From positions 439,307 through 503,306 of the forward strand of contig NW_008705569.1 of assembly GCF_000186865.1 (NCBI RefSeq): a stretch of 64,000 nt of DNA, read 5' to 3'. Below, piece after piece: positions 50,526 through 59,083 of this stretch (the stretch's first letter is position 1; every line of letters begins with the position of its first letter). Origin of the DNA: Aureococcus anophagefferens. Taxonomy: Eukaryota > Sar > Pelagophyceae > Pelagomonadales > Pelagomonadaceae. Under the pieces are notes generated by a model. The model worked only from the letters and a program-made list of their open reading frames with translations. It was not told the DNA's origin and did no database searches. The translations under genes were made by a program, and so were the position numbers.

Positions 50526-51602
50526 AAATTAGATCAGTAGGAACAAGACCGGACATTTAACTTTGAGCGCGACACTCCCGCTCGTTTTACGCGCTTTAAG
50601 CGGCCGAGGAGTCGCACACGGACAGCGCGAGACGGGCCACGCCACTCGAACGTCCCGATATGCCCATGGCGTGCGGTGGTGGCCGCGGTAGCGCGCATGG
50701 CCGCAGCGAGCCGCGAACGGGTTCGGTGCGTTACGGGCGTCTTAAGCTTGTGCGCGAGGACAGTGACGCTGCAGATGTGGTCCGTGGTGATGATACAGCC
50801 TGCCGGACGCAGCGGCGTCGATCGGTTTGAGGTGCTCGCTCCGCGACAGCCCATGACAAGGCGTTTTCGGGACTTTATCGGGTGATCTCGAAGAAATTCG
50901 GACCCAGGGCCTCGTCGGCACGCCGCTTCGTACCGGCAACGCCTTCGACAGCTTCGACCACCCGCCCGATCAACTCGGAGGCATCTGGCTCGTCGCACCC
51001 CGACTCTCCAACGCAAAACCGACGTCTCCGCACACAATCCCGCAGCGCGACCGGTTCCGCAGCACGGGGCGACGCAGAAAACCTCGCCGTGGCCGCGTGC
51101 CCGGCAGCGGAGACGCGGCAAGGCCTCGCCAGAGCTTCAGAGCGGGTTGCGACGCCAGATCGAGGCTGTCCGAACCCGTCTCGACAGCCTCACGGTGATC
51201 GCGGCGTCTGAGAGCGTCTCCGCTCGGAGCCGAGAGCCCGGAAAGTTGCCTTCAATGCCCAAACCGGGGATCTCTGTGCATTTTTGCACACGACGCCACG
51301 GGCCGAGGCTTCGATTGCACACGCAGGCGGTCCTGTCACGTTCCCCGGCGCAAAAGTCCCCGTCAAGATTCGTCTACTTCTCCCGGAGTTACGCCTCCCG
51401 TGAGGTTTCGGGCGCTCGCGCGCCGCGCGCGTCGCGCGACGACCGCGCGGCCGGAGCCGATTCCACCGCCGAACTTGGACGACGTCCGCCTCAAACACAC
51501 CACGGACGCGCCTATGGGTACTTTCCGCGTACGAATCGACGTCGATCGCGTCACTTAGCGTTTAAATGGCACCCTGCGCGCCTGCTGATCAGATTTTGGT
51601 TG
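50526..51602. other. Unassigned interval between the two minisatellite blocks
   Basis: About 1.08 kb of more balanced base composition than the genome average. Overlapping ORFs on both strands (longest 195 codons, minus, 50534-51121) have no protein-like pattern or domain. No RNA gene was recognised. It could be remnant of a decayed gene or element. Confidence 0.3.
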
Positions 51603-52080
51603 TATGCTGGTCGTATGCGGGTGGTATGCGGGTGGTATGCGGGTGGTATGCGGGTGGTATGCGGGTGGTATGCGGGTGGTATGCGGGTTTTATGCGGGTC
51701 GTATGCGGGTTGTATGCGGCTGCTATGCTGGTGGTATGCGCCTGCTATGCGGCGACCTCCGGCGGCCGTCGCCTGGGGTCGTCGACAGCGGTCGCCGGGC
51801 TGCTATGCTGGTGGTATGCGCCTGCTATGCTGGTCTTATGCGCCTGCTATGCGTCTGCTATGCGCCTACTATGCGTCTACTATGCGTCTACTATGCGTCT
51901 ACTATGCGTCTACTATGCGCCCGGCCTGCTATGCGTCTACTATGCGCCTGCTATGCGCCTGCTATGCGGGTGGTATGCGGCTGCTATGCGTCCGCCGGCG
52001 CTATGCGTCCGCTATGCGTCCGCTATGCGGCTGCTATGCGGCTGCTATGCCGGTGTATGCCCGGCTGGTGTATGCCTGGT
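51603..52080 (+). repeat. Main block of the 11-bp minisatellite
   Basis: About 40 tandem copies of an 11-bp unit, TATGC followed by variable GGGTGG, GGCTGC, GCCTGC, GTCTAC or TGGTGG. Variants cluster: GGGTGG types at the left (51610-51700), GTCTAC types in the centre (51860-51940), mixed types at the right. A unique 41-bp stretch interrupts near 51752-51800. No stop codon occurs in any of the three forward frames over about 500 bp. Confidence 0.92.
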
Positions 52081-52302
52081 GGTCGGCCCCCTCTGTTCCT
52101 AAGGTGCCTGACTGAAAACCACGTCAGCTCGGATACCGCGGCGCGGCGACGACGGTGATGTCCAGGTGATGTCTGGCGTATCGGCTTACGTCGCGCTGTC
52201 GACACCCAATTCGACGGATCGAGAAGGCGTCGTCCTATCACGAAACATTCACGTCGCCCGCCGCTCCCGGACCCACAACCACCCCGGGAGTTTCCTACAC
52301 TC

Positions 52303-53163
52303 ATGGAGGGGCTGCCGCCCCCGCGCGGCTTCGGGGGCGTGCGCTACGACCTCGACCTCGCGGCGGCGGACCTCTCGTCCACGGAACCGCCGTCGCCGGG
52401 GCTGCCCCCGCCGCGGGGCTTCGGGGGCGTGCGCTACGACCTCGTCACGGAGCGCTCCCTGGAGGCGAAGATCGCCCCGAGCCTCCTCGCCTGCGACCTC
52501 AGCGACATGGCCGGCGAGGCGCGGCGCGTGGTGGAAGCGGGCGCGGACGTGCTCCACATCGACGTCATGGACGGCCACTTCGTGCCCAACCTGTCCTGGG
52601 GCCCGCCCGTGGTCAAGTGCCTGCGCAAGGCGACGCGCGCCTTCCTCGACGTGCACCTCATGGTCAGCGACCCGCGGAAGTGGGTGCTGCCCATGGCCGA
52701 CGCGGGCGCGGACGGGTTCACGTTCCACGTCGAGGCCGACTCCGACCCCGCGGCCGTCGTCGACGCGATCCGCGCCGCGCCGCGCAAGATGGTCGTGGGC
52801 GTCGCGCTCAAGCCGGGCACGCCCATCGCCGCGCTCGACGCGCTCTGGCGCGACGGCGAGTTCCTCGCGGACTTCGTGCTCGTCATGACCGTCGAGCCGG
52901 GCTTCGGCGGCCAGTCCTTCATGCCGGCCATGATGGACAAGGTCACGGCGCTCCGGGCCCAGTTCCCGACCATGGACATCCAGGTCGACGGCGGCCTCGG
53001 GCCCGCGACGGTCGAGACGGCCGCGGCCGCGGGCGCGAACTACATCGTCGCCGGCTCCGCGGTCTTCAAGGCGCGCGAGCCCGCCGCCGTCATCGCCCAG
53101 CTCCGCGACGGCGTCAACGAGTTCTGCCTCCAGAAGAGAAAACGCAACAACAGCATCGCGTGA
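52303..53163 (+). CDS. RPE: Ribulose-phosphate 3-epimerase with duplicated N-terminal peptide
   Basis: A 286-residue protein. The TIM-barrel core starts at about residue 55 with IAPSLLACDLSDM, followed by VLHIDVMDGHFVPNLSWGP (metal-binding His and catalytic Asp), FLDVHLMV, VEPGFGGQSF and IQVDGGLGPATV, the full epimerase signature. It interconverts ribulose-5-phosphate and xylulose-5-phosphate in the pentose-phosphate pathway or Calvin cycle. The 52 residues before the core hold a direct repeat: GLPPPRGFGGVRYDL at 3-17 and 33-47, a 90-bp tandem duplication. No plastid leader is visible, so a cytosolic form is likelier. Confidence 0.94.
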   Translation: MEGLPPPRGFGGVRYDLDLAAADLSSTEPPSPGLPPPRGFGGVRYDLVTERSLEAKIAPSLLACDLSDMAGEARRVVEAGADVLHIDVMDGHFVPNLSWGPPVVKCLRKATRAFLDVHLMVSDPRKWVLPMADAGADGFTFHVEADSDPAAVVDAIRAAPRKMVVGVALKPGTPIAALDALWRDGEFLADFVLVMTVEPGFGGQSFMPAMMDKVTALRAQFPTMDIQVDGGLGPATVETAAAAGANYIVAGSAVFKAREPAAVIAQLRDGVNEFCLQKRKRNNSIA

Positions 53164-53239
53164 CGCGCCCGCGCGCGCCGTACACTTGTCTATTTTTTTT
53201 CCCGATGGCACGACTTCAAGCTGCCGTAATTTATGGTCG

Positions 53240-53926
53240 ATGCAGCCCTTGGAGGGAATTGAATTCGCGCCGAGGCTGGGCGTGCTCCGGAGCATCTACC
53301 ACCGCGCGCCCCCCGACCTGTTCCGGAGCGCCATGACGACGAACGTCGTCGTCTCCGTCGGCGACGCGCGCAAGTGCGTCACCTGCGCCCCGGGCATGCT
53401 CGTCAACGAGCTGCGCTACGTGCTCGGCGCGGCCTTCGACGTCGACGCGAAGCTCATCGCCGGCGTCGTGAGCGAGGACGGCGTGTGCTCGCCCCTGTCC
53501 ATGCTGTCGCGGGCGCCGAGCGCCTTTGGCATGGGCGTCTTCGCGCTGCTCCTGAAGCGCGGCGCGGACGGCGTCGACGAGCAGCGCGAAGTCGTCGAGG
53601 AGCCGTCGCGCGCGGAGACCGCGGGCGACGACGAAATGGCGAACTTCGGCGGGCTCAGCGCCATCGCCGACGCCACGGACCTCGGGGCGCTCGACGTGAC
53701 CCAGGCCATGTCGGCGCTCTACGACGCCGCGGACGACGCGGGCCACCTCGACCGCTACAGCTTCGTGACCGTCCTCGACGCGTGCGTCCACCAGGCCGCG
53801 GGCTTCGAGCCCGAGGTCAACCTGAAGCCGCCGCTGAGCCAGCTCTTCGACATCATCCGCACGCGCACGTCCATCCACGCGGCCGCGCAGGTCCCCGCGA
53901 ACTGCGTCCGCGCCTACGACCGCTGA
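53240..53926 (+). CDS. Uncharacterised protein with helical C-terminal domain
   Basis: A 228-residue protein from the ATG at 53240. The N-terminal half has a small mixed fold (VVVSVGDARKCVTCAPGMLVNELRYVLGAAFDVDAKL). A linker rich in Glu and Arg follows, and the C-terminal half is helical (ALDVTQAMSALYDAADDAGHLDRYSFVTVLDACVHQAA), loosely like an EF-hand pair without calcium ligands. No targeting signal. I recognise no family. It lies 76 bp after the epimerase on the same strand. Confidence 0.6.
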   Translation: MQPLEGIEFAPRLGVLRSIYHRAPPDLFRSAMTTNVVVSVGDARKCVTCAPGMLVNELRYVLGAAFDVDAKLIAGVVSEDGVCSPLSMLSRAPSAFGMGVFALLLKRGADGVDEQREVVEEPSRAETAGDDEMANFGGLSAIADATDLGALDVTQAMSALYDAADDAGHLDRYSFVTVLDACVHQAAGFEPEVNLKPPLSQLFDIIRTRTSIHAAAQVPANCVRAYDR

Positions 53927-54181
53927 GGGACGGGTCCCGAGCCGAGCGGGCGTGTGTCGAGGGGGCGCCGCGTAAATGCGGCGCGACTCCGACGAAGGGG
54001 GGGGGGGCGCGGTGGTCGAGGCGAGCGTCGCAGATGTAGGCCTAGGCGTCCGGGCGGCGTCCGTGATTCTCAAAATCTTGAGCCGTGGCAAGCGCTCGCC
54101 GCCAAGAACCGCCAAGAGATCCGCGCCGCGCGCCCCTCGCCAAGAACGCCGAGAGATCCGCCCGTCCAAATAAAAACGAAG

Positions 54182-54745
54182 ATGCAAGCACCGGTCAAGG
54201 GCGTGGAGGTCGAACGCGAGCTCGAGACGGAGAAATCCTTCCACGGGAGCGTGTCGGAGCTCCGCAAGCCCGTGAAAGCCAACCCGGCTTTCGTCCAGTT
54301 CGCGTGGGAAAACGAGCCGCACTGGATGTTCGTCCTCTTCTTCTCCCACTTCCTCTTCTGGCTGGAGGCGCGCGCCGGGGTCCGCGCGACGGACGCGCTC
54401 GCTCGTTCCCCCCGATTCGACCGAGAGAGTCGAGGCGCTCGCGCGCGCGCCCGGACCGGGCCGCGACCCCCCCCCCCATACAGGGCATGCCGAACTACTC
54501 GGGCGACGCGAGCCACTTCTACAGCAACGGCAAGTACAACGGAGACGGCGGGATCCCGTCGGCGCGGCGCTCCGCGTCCCGACGCTTTCGCGCGCGCCGC
54601 GTCGAGACCCCGTCGCGCGCAGGGGGGCTTCGGGTCCGGCGTCTTCCCCATCTCGCTCATCCTCACCGTCGTCTCGACGGTCACCGTCGGCGTCAAGGCC
54701 TACCACTTCAAGCCCTCCAAGTTCAAGAAGATGGTGGCCAAGTAA
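54182..54745 (+). CDS. Small two-helix membrane protein with two GC-AG introns
   Basis: Exons 54182-54367, 54484-54561 and 54623-54745 encode 128 residues. The ORF reads through both introns without a stop, but the read-through protein is Arg/Pro-rich there. Spliced, it has a charged N-terminus, one membrane helix (WMFVLFFSHFLFWL), a short Gly/Asn/Ser loop (GMPNYSGDASHFYSNGKYNG), a second helix (FPISLILTVVSTVTVGV) and a basic tail. Both introns (116 and 61 nt) are GC-AG, phase 0. The splice sites are inferred. No family recognised; an organelle membrane location is plausible. Confidence 0.62.
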   Translation: MQAPVKGVEVERELETEKSFHGSVSELRKPVKANPAFVQFAWENEPHWMFVLFFSHFLFWLEARAGVRATDALARSPRFDRESRGARARARTGPRPPPPYRACRTTRATRATSTATASTTETAGSRRRGAPRPDAFARAASRPRRAQGGFGSGVFPISLILTVVSTVTVGVKAYHFKPSKFKKMVAK

Positions 54746-54834
54746 GCCGGCGACGTCCCGAGGGGCGCGGAAGAGTTCCCGCGCCCCCTCCTCGGTCTGA
54801 CTTAGCTTCGGCCCCGCCCGCTACACTATAGACA

Positions 54835-55731
54835 TTAGGCCTTCTCCGGCGGCGGCGACTCGACGGGCTTGAAGAGCTCCCGGCGGCTCCGGAGGTAGCT
54901 CAGCATCTTGACGCGGACGACGAGGTACAGGAGGAGCACGACCATGCAGAAGAGGAGCAGCGCGACGTAGGGGAAGTGCCGCCGCAGGAACGCGTTCGCG
55001 CGCCTCACGACCGGCCGGTCGTCGTCGTCCGAGGCCTCATACCGGGCCCCGTCGTCGCGGCCCTCGTGCGCGACGATGGCCTCGAGCACCAGCGCCGCGA
55101 GGAGGTCCGAGCCTTGCGCCGAGAGGTGGAGGCCGTCGGCGACGTAGTAGTCGGCGCAGGTCGCCGGCCGCGAGGCCTCGGGGAAGCACGCGGTCGCGTC
55201 GGTCCAGCCGCGCGCGGCGTCGACGAGGACGAAGCCGCCGCCGAGGTCGCCGACGGCGCCGGCGACGGCGCCCGGGAGCTCGTCGTTGACGATGTCGATG
55301 TCGATGCCGCAGCAGGCGCCGATGGCCGGCACGGGCGTCAGCGCGAAGACCGCGCCCGCGGCGGCGCCGACGGACGCGAGCACGCGGCCGTAGTCCTCGC
55401 GGAACGCGGCCTCGTCGAAGGCGCCCTTGGCGTCGTTGTGGCCGAGCATGACGACGGCGTAGTCGGGCTCGCTCGCGACGCCCGCGGCGTACTCGTCCGT
55501 CGCCGCGTACGAGGCGGCCGTCGCGCCGGAGACGCCGTAGTTGCCGACGGCCGCGCCCAGCAAGTCCGCGAGCGCGAGCGGGTAGTTGCCGCGCGCCGCG
55601 ATGACGCCGCCGCCCTCGTGGGACGCGTCGCCCCGCGTGATGGAGTCGCCGAAGCAGCCGACGGTGGGGCTGCCGCGCGCCGCGGCCGCGCCGAGGAGGG
55701 CGGCCCAGGGGCAGCCCAGACGCCGCGTCAT
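54835..55731 (-). CDS. SGNH/GDSL-type hydrolase with C-terminal membrane anchor
   Basis: A 298-residue protein. After a short hydrophobic leader comes block I GCFGDSITRG with the nucleophile Ser, block III VVMLGHNDAKG with the oxyanion Asn, and block V YYVADGLHLSAQG with the catalytic Asp and His. These are the SGNH esterase/lipase hallmarks. It probably removes acyl groups from lipids or glycans in the secretory pathway. A C-terminal helix (YVALLLFCMVVLLLYLVV) and basic tail anchor it to a membrane. Convergent with the small membrane-protein gene, 89 bp apart. Confidence 0.9.
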   Translation of the reverse strand: MTRRLGCPWAALLGAAAARGSPTVGCFGDSITRGDASHEGGGVIAARGNYPLALADLLGAAVGNYGVSGATAASYAATDEYAAGVASEPDYAVVMLGHNDAKGAFDEAAFREDYGRVLASVGAAAGAVFALTPVPAIGACCGIDIDIVNDELPGAVAGAVGDLGGGFVLVDAARGWTDATACFPEASRPATCADYYVADGLHLSAQGSDLLAALVLEAIVAHEGRDDGARYEASDDDDRPVVRRANAFLRRHFPYVALLLFCMVVLLLYLVVRVKMLSYLRSRRELFKPVESPPPEKA

Positions 55732-55970
55732 TCCATTACAGCTCGAGCTCGTGTCGCGGCGCGTCGAGGCCGGCGACTGGAACGCGCGGAGGCGAACCTT
55801 CCAACGAGTTCAGCGCCGAGGAAGGCAGGACATCACTCGCAGTCCCGGAAACAGCCTCATTTTTCGTTTGGTGCACGTCGCGTGGAATTGCCTTTGTATT
55901 TGAACCCCCCTTGCAGCCCATCTTCTGTCGCGCAGTCTGGGCTGCCTCGAAAGCAGCAGAAAAGGCTGCG

Positions 55971-58900
55971 ATGCTCGACGTCGTGCTGGCCCACGGCCGC
56001 GCGCTGGACCCGGAGACGGGCCTCGACGGCGTGCGGCACGTGGGCATCAAGGGCGGCCGCATCGCGTGCGTCGTCGACGGCGCCGCGCCCGTGCCGGAGG
56101 CGGCGCGCGTCGTCGACTGCAGCGACCTCTGCGTCGCGCCGGGCTTCATCGATGTCCACTCCCACGGCGCCGGCCACGGCCCCACGGCGCGCGCCCAGGC
56201 GCTCGACGGCGTCACGACGCACCTCGAGCTCGGCCTCGGCTGCTCGGACGTCGCGGAGTGGCTCCGGTGCCGCGCGGGCGGCCAGCTGCTCCACTACGGC
56301 GTCGCGGCGGGCTTCTCGTGCTGCCGCGCCGCGGCCTTCGCGGACCGGACCAACGAGCCGGGGTCGCCGGGCGGCCCCGCGTCGCCGCCGCCGCGGCGGA
56401 GGAGCGGCCGCATGACCGACGAGATGATGGAGCGGCGGCGGTCGCGGAACAACTCGATGACGGCGACCTGCGAGGTCGTGCGCTACGACCCCCACCACGA
56501 CGAGCCCCACCTGAGCAGCGCCTGCTTCTGCTGCGGCAACGCGTCCGCGAGCCAGCGGAGCGACCCGCGCACGGGCCGCCGCGTGCTCTCGCGGCTCGAC
56601 GACGGCCTCCGCGACGGCGCGCTCGGCGTCGCCCTGTGCCTGCGCTACGTGCCCGGCGCCGACGCCGAGGAGGTGCTGCGCTGCTTCGACGCCGCCGCGC
56701 GCTGGGGCGCCGCGGTCTTCGCGACGCCGCGCGCCGGCGCGCCGGCGGCGCTCGCCGACCTGCGGGAGGTCGTCGCGTGCGCGGCGGCGACGGGCGCGCC
56801 GGCGCACGTGCTCGAGCTCGGCGCGGGCGCCCCCGACGACCTGCCGCTGCTCGTGGAGCTCCTGGACCGGTCGCGGAGGACCGTCGACGTCACGGCCTCG
56901 CGCGGTCCCTTTGGCTCGGACCTCTACCGCCTCGACAGCCCCGTCTTCGCGCCGGGCTTCGACGCGCGGCTCCGGCTCGACGACCCGGGCGGGGTGGCCT
57001 GGCTCGCGACGGGCGAGACGCTCACGGCGGAGTCGCTCGAGCGGAAGCGCGCGCTCGTCGGGCCGGGCGAGGCCGAGCACGGCCTCGTGAGCGTCGCGGG
57101 CGCGCGCGGCGACGCGATGCTCCTCCATCCGCCCGCGCTGGTCGCGTCGGGCTGCCCGCCCGTCGACGACGGCGGCCGGCCGTCGGAGCGCGCCGCGCGG
57201 ACGTTCTCGGCGCTCCTCGGGGGCCTCGCGCGGGACCGGGGCCCGCTGTCGACGCTCGAGGCGCTGGCGAAGATGACGCTCCACCCGGCCCTACGCCTCG
57301 AGCACGCCTGCGCGGCCTTCCGGGCCAAGGGGCGGCTCCAGGTCGGCTGCAGTGTGGAATTCAACCACTGGTTTGGGGTGGTCCTGACCAAACTTGAGAA
57401 TTCTCTAGCTCGGTCAAATCGAAGTCGATTCGGCTGATTTTTGGACGAATCGATTGCTCTCGTCGAGTTCTCGAAGCACAGCCGAAGAGCTTGCGTCGAA
57501 ACGGTCGCATACGCTCACATTGAAGTCGGGTTGAAGATTTGAATTCCACACAGGTCGGCTGCGACGCGGACGTCGCCGTGTTCGACGACCGCCGGCGCCG
57601 CGTGGCCTTCGAGGGCGAGCAGCCGCGCGTCGACGTGGCCCACGTGCTCGTGGGCGGCGTCTTCGTCGTCGACGGCGGCACCGTCGTCGAGGCGGCGACG
57701 CCGGGGCGGGCCCTGACGAACACGCTCGACGCGCCGGGCGCGGCGGCCGCGGTCTTCGGCTTCGGCGAGAACTACGCCGGCCTGCTGGACGCGGCGAAGG
57801 CCGACGGCCTGGACACGCCGGCGCTCGTCATGGACGCGAAGGCCTTCCGCCACAACGCCGCGGCCCTCTCCGCGCACGTCCGATCGAGCGGCTGCCGCTG
57901 GCGCCCGCACGCGAAGGCGCTGCGCTGCGGCGCGCTCGCCAAGGCGTGCGTGGACGCGGGCGCCGTGGGCATCACGTGCGCCAAGGTGTCCCAGGCGCGG
58001 GCCGTCGTCGACGCGGGCGTCGGCGACGTCCTCGTCGCGAACGAGGTCGTCGGCGAAGCGAAGATCGCCGCGCTCGTCGCGCTCGGCGCGCGGGCGACGG
58101 TGAGCGTCGCCGTCGACGACGAAGCGAACCTCGCGGCGCTGTCCCGGGCCGCGGCGGCCGCGGGCGCGGAAATCCGGGTCCTCGTCGACGTCGACGTCGG
58201 CCAGGGCCGCTGCGGCGTGCCCCACGGCGACCACGCGTCCATCGTCGCGCTCGCCGCGGCGGCGGCCGCCGCGCCGGGCGTCGTCTTCGACGGCCTCATG
58301 GGCTACGACGGCCACGCGCAGGACGCGTCGCCCGCGGCGCTCCGGGAGACGCGGCTCGTCGCGGCGCGCCTCGCGGCCGCGCGCGCGGCCGTCGAGGCCG
58401 CGGGCCTCGACGTCGCCGTCGTCTCCGGCGCGGGCTCCGGCAACTACGTGCTCGCGGCGACGCTGGGCGGCGTCACGGAGGTCCAGGCCGGCGGCGCGTG
58501 CTTCCAGTGCGCGACGTACGAAGCGACGATCGGGGCGGGAACGGGGAAGTCGCTTCAACCTTGAGCGTTCCGCGCGCGCGCGAGCATCCGCGTCGAGACC
58601 GCTCCGAGCGACGATCGCTCGTACAAACATCGGCCGAAACGAGTGGAAATCGGCCGAGCTAGGAAGTCGGGAACGTCGCGCCCTCGTCCCGCCCAGGCGA
58701 CGATGGCGCGGCTCCGGCCGCCCGCGCCGTTCCTGCGGTGCCTCTTCCTCGTCGTCCAGGTCGTCTCCGTGGCCAAGCAGAAGTCGAGGGGCGTCGTCAT
58801 GGCGGACGCGGGCTTCAAGGCGTCCTTCAAGGGCATGCCCCTCTGCGTGTCGCACCCGCGCGTCGTCGTGCGCCGGGTCAACGCGGAGCACGCGTACCTC

Positions 58901-59083
58901 GACGTGTCGAACCACGACGAGCGCTTCGCGCTCGGCGACACGCTCCTGCTGCAGCCCTTCTACTCCGACGCGACGACGTGCCTCCACCGGCGCGTCCACG
59001 GCTACGCGCGCGGCGCCGCGCCGGGGGCCTGGGTCGCGGGCGACGTCTTCGACCTCGAGGACAGTCTCGGCATGCTCGCTTAG
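55971..59083 (+). CDS. Bifunctional D-aminoacylase-like / D-threonine-aldolase-like fusion, with two introners
   Basis: Exons 55971-57341, 57554-58522 and 58697-59083 encode 908 residues. Residues about 1-520 are an amidohydrolase of the N-acyl-D-amino-acid deacylase/dihydroorotase type: APGFIDVHSHG with metal ligands His63 and His65, closing with GRLQVGCDADVAVFD. Residues about 545-908 are an alanine-racemase-fold PLP enzyme of the D-threonine aldolase/D-serine dehydratase type: DTPALVMD, RPHAK (Lys578), VLVDVDVGQGRCGVP, and a C-terminal AEHAYLDV...ALGDTLLLQPFYSDATTC. The pair would deacylate N-acyl-D-amino acids, then cleave or dehydrate the freed D-hydroxy amino acid. The junction lies within one exon, so the fusion is not an annotation artefact across an intron. 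Confidence 0.85.
57342..57561 (+). mobile_element. Introner B2 (family B) in the fusion gene
   Basis: A 204-bp element at 57350-57553 has inverted repeats C-N-GTGTGGAATTCAA and is flanked by GTCGGCTG at 57342-57349 and 57554-57561. Intron 57342-57553, 212 nt, GT-AG, phase 0. Its removal restores GRLQ-VGCDADVAVFD, the family-typical C-terminal strand of amidohydrolases. That independently supports the exact splice sites. Same orientation as the gene. Confidence 0.94.
58523..58704 (-). mobile_element. Introner A5, short divergent family A copy, antisense to its gene
   Basis: A 166-bp element at 58531-58696 is flanked by GCGACGAT at 58523-58530 and 58697-58704. The reverse complement of its centre matches family A (CCACTCGTTTCGGC, then ACGAGCGAT), so it lies antisense to the host. 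The ends are C-N-GGGCGGGAACG and CGTCCCGCCCAG. Intron 58523-58696, 174 nt, GC-AG, phase 0. It is shorter and more diverged than A1-A4, so probably older. Confidence 0.87.

Noticed and set aside
50534..51121. 195-codon minus ORF between the minisatellite blocks
   Set aside because: No start context, domain or protein-like composition; overlapping ORFs on the other strand are equally good.
51603..52080. CRISPR array
   Set aside because: The units are contiguous 11-mers with no spacers; this is a minisatellite in a eukaryotic genome.
51147..52115. 322-codon Cys/Met/Tyr-rich repeat protein over the minisatellite
   Set aside because: All three forward frames are open because the 11-bp unit lacks stop triplets, so openness is not evidence of coding.
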